Assembly (NCBI GenBank): GCA_905176665.1
Contig: CAJINA010000008.1
Span: 1 to 64,000, forward strand
Source: Olavius algarvensis Delta 4 endosymbiont
GTDB lineage: Bacteria > Desulfobacterota > Desulfobacteria > Desulfobacterales > CAJINA01
Direction: 5' to 3'
DNA: 64,000 nucleotides
Made by a program: the position numbers and the translations under genes. The notes beneath the pieces were generated by a model, which was not told the DNA's origin, made no database searches, and saw only the letters and a program-made list of their open reading frames with translations. Position 1 is the first letter of the stretch, and the number at the start of each line of letters is the position of its first letter. Positions 8,626 to 15,535 of this stretch are shown one piece after another.

Positions 8626-10803
8626 GTGACGGAAACACGCCCGACATTCAGCGAATCGTGGTACCGGGTTGCCAACTTGACCCCGCGGCTGCTCCCTGCG
8701 GTAAACGTACACCGTCAGCACTTTCGGGGCGCCCTGTGGTACGTTCTGCAAAATCCGGCCAACAACGAATACTTTCGGCTCAACGACGGGGCCTATCATT
8801 TTGCAGCGATACTCGATGGGCGTCGAACTGTGAACCAGGTTTGGCGGCTGTCCTTGGAAGCGTTCGGCGACGCCGCACCGACCCAGGGCGAAGTCGTCGA
8901 TCTTCTGACCCGGCTTTATGCGGCCAACCTGCTCCAGGGCGATGTGGCCCCGGACGCAGAAGCGCTGTTTAAGCGGCGCCAGATTCGAATGTGGCGCGAA
9001 GTAAAGGGGTTTTTGCGAAATTTTCTCTTTATCCGGATTCCCCTGTGGGATCCGGATCGATTCCTCGACCGGTGGGTTCCGGTTTTCGGAAAACTCTTCA
9101 CGGGGTATGGATTCTTCCTGTGGGGCGTCATCATCGTGGCGGGATTGTGGGTGGTCGGCGGCCACACGCAAGATCTTACCCGGCAGGCCGCGGGCGTCCT
9201 GAACCCGCATAACCTGCCGTGGTTGTACCTGGCGCTCGTCATACTCAAAACTTTTCACGAAATGGGTCATGCCTTTGCCTGTAAGCATTTCGGAAAACTG
9301 ACGGGTTCCGGAGGAGAGGTACACCAGATGGGTGTGACCTTGCTTGTCTTCACCCCGCTGCCCTATGTGGAAGCGTCCAGCGCCTGGGCGGTACGCAGTA
9401 AATGGCATCGGATCGTCATCGGGGCCAGCGGTATGCTGGTCGAACTGGCCATTGCGGCGGTCGCCGCCATCGTCTGGACCCTTACTGCCGAGGGGACCAC
9501 ATTACATGCCATCACCTACAATGTAATGTTCATCGCCAGCGTTTCCACCGTGGTTTTTAATGGTAACCCGTTTTTGCGCTACGACGCCTATTACATCCTG
9601 CTGGATCTTATCGAAATCCCAAACCTCGATTCCCGGTCAAAAGCCTACCTTGCCTTCCTGGCCAAACGCAATCTATGGGGCCTCATAGGTGCCCATGATC
9701 CGAGCCATACGCCGGGAGAAAGGATATGGCTCGTGATCTACGCCGTTGCGGCCATGATCGTACGGATAGCCGTATCCGCAGGGATCGTGATCTTCCTGGG
9801 AAGCCGGTTCTTTCTGCTCGGCATTGGCGTTGGGATCTTTATGGTGACCACTTGGTTATTGCTTCCCCTGGGGAACCTGCTGCGGTACCTGGTGACCGCT
9901 CCCGAACTGTCTCGGGGGAGATCGCGGGCGGTCATGACGACCTTCGCTGCCGGGTTGCTTTTTATAGCAGTCGCGGGCTTTTTTCCGGTGCCGGATCGTT
10001 TTCGCATAGAGGGCGTAGTGGAGCCGGTCAGCTACGCTGTCCTCCATATGCGAACTGACGGATTCGTCGAAGATTTTTTAACTTCCGGCCGGCAGACCGG
10101 TCCCCAAGGTCCCGTCCTCATTGCGGCCGCATCACCGTTTCTGGCGAGTCGGCGAGACCTGCTCGCGGCCGAACTGCGCCGACTTCAAATTGAACGACAA
10201 CAGGCCCGATCCCAGGAGCCGGCCGCGGTCCAGATTATCGAAGAGAAGCTGGCCGCGCTCAGAGAGCAAATTGAACGCAACCGGGAAGAGATGGCGGATC
10301 TGATACTGCCCGCTCCCATCAGGGGCACATGGGTGGCCCCGGATATCGATCGCGTAAGGGGGCGGTACCTGAAACAGGGGGAGCGTATCGGGACCGTTGC
10401 GGATCTGGACAGGGTGCGCATCCGGGCGGTGGCCGGCCAGACAGTCGCCACCCAGATGATCCGTGAAGCCCGCCCGGCCGTCGAAATCCGGGTCAAAGGA
10501 CAGCCGGACAGATCGCTGCGCGGCCATATCGAGTCCATCATTCCGGCCGGCCAGGAACGACTCCCCTCGGTGGCACTTGGTTTTGCCGGCGGAGGATCGA
10601 TCCGTACCGCATTGGATGACCCGGAAGGGCGTCAAACGGCCGAACCGTTTTTTGAGATTCTCGTGGCCCCGGAAATACCGGGAAACAAGCGTCTGATGCC
10701 GGGCCAGAGTATGGTGCTGCGCATTGATTCCTTCCCGAAGCCGATGTTCGTGCAAGTCTATAAAGCGTTTTTGCAGCTATTTCAAAGGAGGTTCCAGACC
10801 TGA
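8626..10803 (+). CDS. PqqD-like N-terminus + M50 site-2 metalloprotease + HlyD domain fusion
   Basis: A 725-residue protein with a GTG start. Residues ~25-110 resemble a PqqD-type winged helix that binds peptides (LNDGAYHFAAILDGRRTV). The membrane core (residues ~155-470, six or more TM helices) carries the zinc motif HEMGH (H211-H215). NPFLRYDAYY (N314-D320) supplies the third ligand; the usual D-G is D-A here. Residues ~470-725 form an HlyD-like adaptor with a coiled-coil pair. The architecture resembles the 'putative peptide zinc metalloprotease' proteins seen near bacteriocin exporters. Its place between two adaptor genes and a SecA-like ATPase suggests it is the inner-membrane core or a processing protease of the export route (inference). 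Confidence 0.87.
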   Translation: MTETRPTFSESWYRVANLTPRLLPAVNVHRQHFRGALWYVLQNPANNEYFRLNDGAYHFAAILDGRRTVNQVWRLSLEAFGDAAPTQGEVVDLLTRLYAANLLQGDVAPDAEALFKRRQIRMWREVKGFLRNFLFIRIPLWDPDRFLDRWVPVFGKLFTGYGFFLWGVIIVAGLWVVGGHTQDLTRQAAGVLNPHNLPWLYLALVILKTFHEMGHAFACKHFGKLTGSGGEVHQMGVTLLVFTPLPYVEASSAWAVRSKWHRIVIGASGMLVELAIAAVAAIVWTLTAEGTTLHAITYNVMFIASVSTVVFNGNPFLRYDAYYILLDLIEIPNLDSRSKAYLAFLAKRNLWGLIGAHDPSHTPGERIWLVIYAVAAMIVRIAVSAGIVIFLGSRFFLLGIGVGIFMVTTWLLLPLGNLLRYLVTAPELSRGRSRAVMTTFAAGLLFIAVAGFFPVPDRFRIEGVVEPVSYAVLHMRTDGFVEDFLTSGRQTGPQGPVLIAAASPFLASRRDLLAAELRRLQIERQQARSQEPAAVQIIEEKLAALREQIERNREEMADLILPAPIRGTWVAPDIDRVRGRYLKQGERIGTVADLDRVRIRAVAGQTVATQMIREARPAVEIRVKGQPDRSLRGHIESIIPAGQERLPSVALGFAGGGSIRTALDDPEGRQTAEPFFEILVAPEIPGNKRLMPGQSMVLRIDSFPKPMFVQVYKAFLQLFQRRFQT

Positions 10804-10804
10804 G

Positions 10805-12793
10805 ATGAGTTTCGTCCCGAGTACAACCTGGCGCATGCTTTCCCAGGACCCGCCCCTGCTCGACATTTTGCGGGGACTCGACGGTGTGTATCACCGGGCA
10901 ACGGGCTGCCTGGGGAACGTCTTCCAGGGTCAATCCGTCTTTCTCCGGCGGGCCGAGCATATCGTAGCGCTGGAAAAACGTTTCGCGCACCTGTCGGACA
11001 GCGCTCTTCAGGACCTGCTGGTCGGGTTGCGAGACCGGTTTCGCCGCGGGCGGGAGACCATCGCGGACCTGGATCAGGCGTTTGCCATCGTGCGCGAGGT
11101 CGCCGACCGGACGCTTGGCCTGCGGCCGTACACCGTCCAAGTGGCCTGTGGCCTGGCCATTGAAGCAGGCTGTATAGCGGAGATGGCCACCGGTGAAGGC
11201 AAAACCCTGGCTGCAACCATGCCTGCCATTGTGGCCGGCTGGCGCAACCGGGGGTGCCACGTCATCACAGCCAATGAATACCTGGCCCAGCGGGATGCCG
11301 CCTGGATGGCCCCCGTCTATCGGTATTGCGGCGTGACGGTCGGCTGGCTGGAAAATGCCATGTGGCCGGCCGCGCGAAAACGGGCGTATGACGCCGACAT
11401 CACCTATGGCACCAGCCAGGAGGTTGCGGCGGACTTCCTGCGCGACCGGCTCGCCCTGGGGCGGATTCGCGGACTTTCGGCAGCGCTACTGGAACAAATG
11501 ACGGGTATCCGCCCCGGTCCGGTCGATCGCCTAGTTCAGCGCGGCCTCGGGTGTGCCATCGGCGACGAGGCGGATTCAGTTCTGATTGACGAAGCGGTGA
11601 CACCTTTGTTAATTTCGGGCACGGGTCCGAACCCCGATCAAGAGGTTGCCTATGTGGTAGCTGCACGAGTGGCCGCAAAGCTGGTTGCCCAGGTCGATTA
11701 CCAGGAGGATCGCGGTCACCGGGAGGTGGCCCTGACGTCCGCTGGGAAAGCTCGAATTTCGCAACTGGCCAAAGACTTCGGGAGTTTCTGGGCGGGTGCC
11801 AGACGCCGGGAGGAGCTCGTCGTTCAGGCCCTGATGGCCAAAGCCTTCTTTCTGCGCGACACACACTACGTGGTCGACAATCAACAGGTGGTCATCGTCG
11901 ATGAATTTTCAGGAAGGCTCATGCCCGATCGAACCTGGCGTGCAGGCCTCCATCAGGCGATCGAAGCAAAAGAGGGGCTCGATGTTCAGCTGCCCAGGGA
12001 AACCCTGGCCCGGATCAGCTTTCAGCGTTTTTTTGGCCTCTACGCGAAGTTGGCCGGAATGACGGGAACCGCGGCGGAGGTCCGCAACGAACTCTGGCAG
12101 ATATACCATCTCCCTGTAGCGGTTATTCCACCCCGACATGTATGTAAACGGTCCCTGCGGCCGGACTGTATATTTTTAAATGAAGAAGCAAAATGGAGGG
12201 CGGTCATCGCTGAAATCCGCAGCGAGCACGAGATCGGGCGCCCGGTCCTGGTGGGGACACGCAGCGTGGAAGCCAGCGAGTCCCTCAGCCGGCGATTAAC
12301 CGCTGCAAACCTGGACCATGCGGTTCTCAATGCCGTCCGGCATGACGCCGAGGCGCAGATCATTGCCGGCGCCGGCCGGAGCGGACGCATTACCGTCGCA
12401 ACGAACATGGCCGGCAGAGGGACCGATATCCGGCTGGGTCAGCATGTTGCTGCGCTGGGGGGATTGCATGTGGTTGCCACGGAGCGCCACGAGGCCCGCC
12501 GGATCGACCGGCAATTATTTGGCCGCTGCGCCCGCCAGGGCGATCCCGGCAGCGCCCGGGCTTTTGTGAGCCTGGATGACGAATTGCTGCAACGGTACGC
12601 GCCGCCGGTCTGGAAAAAATCGTCGTCCGTTGCTGGAGAAGGCGCCCGGGAAATTACTTCCGTTTTTTCCCGTCGACGGGTCGCACTGGCTCAGCGTCGC
12701 GCCGAGCGGGTCGCTTTTCGCCGTCGTAAAGAAGTACTGCACGCAGACCATTGGCTCGACGAACACCTGGGGTTTACGCTCAAAGAAATTTAA
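10805..12793 (+). CDS. Shortened SecA-like preprotein translocase ATPase
   Basis: The ATG at 10805 is chosen because AAAGGAGG lies upstream at ~10784-10791 and the longer frame would overlap the M50 gene by 80 bp. The protein has 662 residues, against ~840-900 for housekeeping SecA. Walker A is ATGEGKT (G130-T134, where SecA has KTGEGKT) and Walker B is DEAD at 254-257. A PPXD-like insert follows, then AGMTGTA and the motif VI region NMAGRGTD (534-541). The chain ends soon after GRCARQGDPGSARAF, within the first part of the helical scaffold. The helical wing, two-helix finger and C-terminal zinc tail of canonical SecA are therefore absent. It is a second, specialised SecA tied to the neighbouring envelope genes. 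That it is a SecA-family ATPase is certain; the substrate is inferred. Confidence 0.93.
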   Translation: MSFVPSTTWRMLSQDPPLLDILRGLDGVYHRATGCLGNVFQGQSVFLRRAEHIVALEKRFAHLSDSALQDLLVGLRDRFRRGRETIADLDQAFAIVREVADRTLGLRPYTVQVACGLAIEAGCIAEMATGEGKTLAATMPAIVAGWRNRGCHVITANEYLAQRDAAWMAPVYRYCGVTVGWLENAMWPAARKRAYDADITYGTSQEVAADFLRDRLALGRIRGLSAALLEQMTGIRPGPVDRLVQRGLGCAIGDEADSVLIDEAVTPLLISGTGPNPDQEVAYVVAARVAAKLVAQVDYQEDRGHREVALTSAGKARISQLAKDFGSFWAGARRREELVVQALMAKAFFLRDTHYVVDNQQVVIVDEFSGRLMPDRTWRAGLHQAIEAKEGLDVQLPRETLARISFQRFFGLYAKLAGMTGTAAEVRNELWQIYHLPVAVIPPRHVCKRSLRPDCIFLNEEAKWRAVIAEIRSEHEIGRPVLVGTRSVEASESLSRRLTAANLDHAVLNAVRHDAEAQIIAGAGRSGRITVATNMAGRGTDIRLGQHVAALGGLHVVATERHEARRIDRQLFGRCARQGDPGSARAFVSLDDELLQRYAPPVWKKSSSVAGEGAREITSVFSRRRVALAQRRAERVAFRRRKEVLHADHWLDEHLGFTLKEI

Positions 12794-12796
12794 TTA

Positions 12797-12912
12797 GAGG
12801 CTGTCTCAAAATAGAATTTTGGTTACGGCCCCGTCTTTGCTTTCCAAGCTGCGCCGGACAAGACGCCGGACAGGCAAGGCGGTAACAAGGCCTTTATTGA
12901 GATAGTCTAGAG
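12797..12912. repeat. MITE-like element with CTATCTCAA-type inverted ends (variant)
   Basis: About 115 bp between the SecA-like and OmpA-TolC genes. The ends GGCTGTCTCAAAATAG and TTATTGAGATAGTC are imperfect inverted repeats of the same type as the elements at 15,026, 22,666, 29,605, 49,323 and 61,451. The interior is unlike theirs and holds a repeated GCGCCGGACAAGACGCCGGA. No open frame is present. Confidence 0.6.
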
Positions 12913-12935
12913 GCCCTATCGAAAGGTTTAACATC

Positions 12936-15002
12936 ATGATTAAACGCTATGTTTCAGGGGTTGCCGCCGTTCTTTTTCTTTTCATTATCGTCTCAGCTGC
13001 CGGGGGAGAGACCTACCAGCCGGTCCTGGACAACTTGAAAGGTCAGGAGTGGAAGTATCGCGACACCAAAGGGGAGATCCATCTCGGCAAGGTTGCGACC
13101 CTGCGCTATCCCGCCTATTCGGTCGCGGCAAATAAACGCTACCGGACGCTCCTCGAGCAGTTGTCCGAGGCATTGAAAATAACGGCCAGAAAAGATTATA
13201 AGATCGTGTTAAGGGGATATACCGACAGCAGTGGATCGCCGTTGGCCAACCAGCGCATCTCCCTGAAACGCGCACAAGCCCTGAAAGATTTGCTGACACA
13301 GGATCCCGCCATGGCCCTCCAGGCAGGCAGGATTCAAGTCGAGGGACCCGGCTCGGCTGACCCGGTGGCCTCCAATCAGACTACAGAGGGACGGGAGCGT
13401 AATCGCCGGGTTGAAATCCACATTTACGGCAATGTGAGTGAGGCGGTCAGGACGATCGCTACGGCCACACCCGCCACCGTCTCTGAAGCCGTCAAAAAGG
13501 AAAGGCCGATTGCCGGCGACGTAACATCGGCCCCATCCGCACGGCCTTTGCCAACCTCAGAGGGTGCACCACCGCCGGGATCAAAGATCGTGCGCCTGTC
13601 TCTTTTCGATGCCATCCGCCACGGTCTTGAAGAAAACCAGGAGATTCGGGTTGTCGCCTTTACCCCGCAGCAGGCTCAGGAAGGCCTGGCAGATGCCGAA
13701 TCGGTTTTCGATCCCGAATTTTTTACCGAGGGGACGTTCCGGCGGGACCCGAATCTGCAATCGAGCGTAACCCGGGTGGTTATGGAAGATGACAGCCTCG
13801 TGCAAACGGGAATTCGAAAGCCCCTCGGTACCGGCGGCAGCGTATCCGGTGCACTGGCAGCGAATTATGGGGATTTGATCAACGCCGAATTTGATCGAAC
13901 GTACCGATACACTTTCGCCCCGACCTTTGAAATCAGGCAGCCCTTGCTAAAAAATATCGGCGGCCGGGAGGAAAAAGCCGCCATCAAGATTGCCAACTAT
14001 CAAGTCGGCATCTCGAAAGAGGCGTTTCGGCGGAAAGTGATCGACATTGCCACCCGTATCTCCAAATCCTACTGGCAGCTATACCTGCTCCGGGATTATG
14101 TGGTCATCGACCGGCAGAATTTCGAAATGGCCGATGAGGTTTTCCGACGGGAAACCGTCCGGGTCATGCAAGGCCTCTCGCAGCAGCTCGATGTCGAGCG
14201 GGCCCGCAGCCGGGCCGAAAGCCGGCGGGGAAACCTGATTAAATCCAAAGAGCGCCTCCGGGTGGGTATGGACCAGCTGAAACTCTTGATCAACTGGTCG
14301 AACTTAACTATCGACTCGGATGCAACGATTGCGCCCACCGATGAGCCGCATATGGAATATCTGGATGTGAAGGAAGCCGAAGTTATTGAAAAGGCGTTTT
14401 TGTATCGTCCGGAACTGTTGCAGGCCAAACAACGCGTGAGCATCCGCAGGGTTGAAGAAGAACTGACTGACCACCTTAAATTGCCGACCCTGGATCTGTT
14501 CGGGCGCTATGCCGTCAGCGGATACGGCCGGGAGTTTTCGACCGCAGTTGACAATACGGCCTTCAACGATGAGGATGCCTGGGCCGCCGGATTGAACTTT
14601 GAATATCCGATCGGCAACCGATCGAACGCGGCCAAGGCCCGCCGGAAAAAACTCGAGCGCCGTCAGTCGGAAGAACAGGTCGCCCGGTTGAGAAACCAAA
14701 TCAAGCAGGAGGTCAAGGCGGTGCTCCTCGCGATCGATTACGCCAGAGGTGAAATCAAGTCCACGCAGATAGCGCAAGAATCCGCCCGGAATGTGGTCGA
14801 AGGTGAATTCACCCGGTTTGATATCGGCCAGACAACCAACGTGGAACTTTTGCGGGCCCAGGACCTGTACGCCGCCACCAGCCGCAGTTTCACCCGGGCG
14901 ATTGTGGATTACAATATTGCCCTGGCGGAGCTCAAAAGGGTCCAGGGCGAGCTGCCCCAGGGGTTGTCGATCGAGGAGCTTGAAGGGCAGGCCGGAAATT
15001 GA
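12936..15002 (+). CDS. OmpA-like peptidoglycan-binding domain fused to TolC-type outer-membrane factor
   Basis: A 688-residue protein with a signal peptide (~1-25). Residues ~55-165 form an OmpA_C domain with GYTDSSGS (D97), R112 and NRRVEI; D97 and R112 have the 15-residue spacing of the DAP-binding pair in OmpA. A Pro/Ala-rich linker leads into a TolC/OEP domain (~210-680) with two coiled-coil repeats and the FDIGQTTNVELLRAQD signature. The protein would form the outer-membrane duct and tether it to peptidoglycan. Fusing both functions in one chain is unusual for TolC. It completes the export gene set. Confidence 0.9.
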   Translation: MIKRYVSGVAAVLFLFIIVSAAGGETYQPVLDNLKGQEWKYRDTKGEIHLGKVATLRYPAYSVAANKRYRTLLEQLSEALKITARKDYKIVLRGYTDSSGSPLANQRISLKRAQALKDLLTQDPAMALQAGRIQVEGPGSADPVASNQTTEGRERNRRVEIHIYGNVSEAVRTIATATPATVSEAVKKERPIAGDVTSAPSARPLPTSEGAPPPGSKIVRLSLFDAIRHGLEENQEIRVVAFTPQQAQEGLADAESVFDPEFFTEGTFRRDPNLQSSVTRVVMEDDSLVQTGIRKPLGTGGSVSGALAANYGDLINAEFDRTYRYTFAPTFEIRQPLLKNIGGREEKAAIKIANYQVGISKEAFRRKVIDIATRISKSYWQLYLLRDYVVIDRQNFEMADEVFRRETVRVMQGLSQQLDVERARSRAESRRGNLIKSKERLRVGMDQLKLLINWSNLTIDSDATIAPTDEPHMEYLDVKEAEVIEKAFLYRPELLQAKQRVSIRRVEEELTDHLKLPTLDLFGRYAVSGYGREFSTAVDNTAFNDEDAWAAGLNFEYPIGNRSNAAKARRKKLERRQSEEQVARLRNQIKQEVKAVLLAIDYARGEIKSTQIAQESARNVVEGEFTRFDIGQTTNVELLRAQDLYAATSRSFTRAIVDYNIALAELKRVQGELPQGLSIEELEGQAGN

Positions 15003-15025
15003 CAAACCACCGCGGCTCATCTATA

Positions 15026-15173
15026 GCTATAACCTATCTCTAAAAAGTCTTTTGGCCAAACTCGGCGTTGGGCGCTCGGTTCAAGTTCTCAAGATACTCG
15101 AGTATTCCTCCGGGTTAAACCACGCGGCCGCCTTGATTTTGGACCAAAATCCGTTTTTGAGATAGGTTATAGC
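15026..15173. repeat. MITE-like element, reference copy (148 bp)
   Basis: The ends are GCTATAACCTATCTCtAAAAA and its near-perfect inverse (TTTTTGAGATAGGTTATAGC). The interior, starting near CGGCGTTGGGCGCTCGG, matches the element at 22,666-22,857 in reverse orientation; that copy has about 45 extra internal bp. The element lies between the OmpA-TolC gene and the symporter-kinase pair and contains no gene. Confidence 0.8.
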
Positions 15174-15271
15174 CTGTTTCCGCGATCAGTTTATTGAGTG
15201 GTAGGTCGATACCGTAAATAGAACCTGACTGCCATCGTACTCGTCTGGACGACCGGTTACCCGGAGTTGCC

Positions 15272-15493
15272 ATGGATAAAAAAAACAGAAAAAGCATGCA
15301 ACTGGTCGGTGTATTCTTCCTGGGATGCGTGCTGTTCAACTATCCGATCATTACACTTTTCAACATTGACAAATTCGTACTGGGGCTTCCCTTGCTGTAC
15401 ATCTGTCTCTTCGGCAGCTGGGCGGTACTCATTGTCCTTATCCTGCTGATCATGGAAACCGGCCGGAAGCAGGAAAAATCCAATTCCCGATGA
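15272..15493 (+). CDS. Small two-TM membrane protein paired with the symporter-kinase
   Basis: A 73-residue protein with a Lys/Arg-rich start, hydrophobic helices at ~10-28 and ~37-61 (LLYICLFGSWAVLIVLILL) and a charged tail. Small membrane proteins of this kind commonly precede sodium/solute symporter genes (DUF485/DUF3311-like partners). The large symporter-kinase starts 42 bp downstream on the same strand. The function is not known; a stabilising or accessory subunit is an inference from position. Confidence 0.7.
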   Translation: MDKKNRKSMQLVGVFFLGCVLFNYPIITLFNIDKFVLGLPLLYICLFGSWAVLIVLILLIMETGRKQEKSNSR

Positions 15494-15535
15494 CCCTTAC
15501 CGGCATTACAGTTAGCGCAGCCCGCGAGATAATCT

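Noticed and set aside
8178..8675. Minus-strand open frame across the 8.3-8.6 kb gap
   Set aside because: It runs through the CGCAGAG repeat element and into neighbouring genes; such frames recur wherever this repeat occurs.
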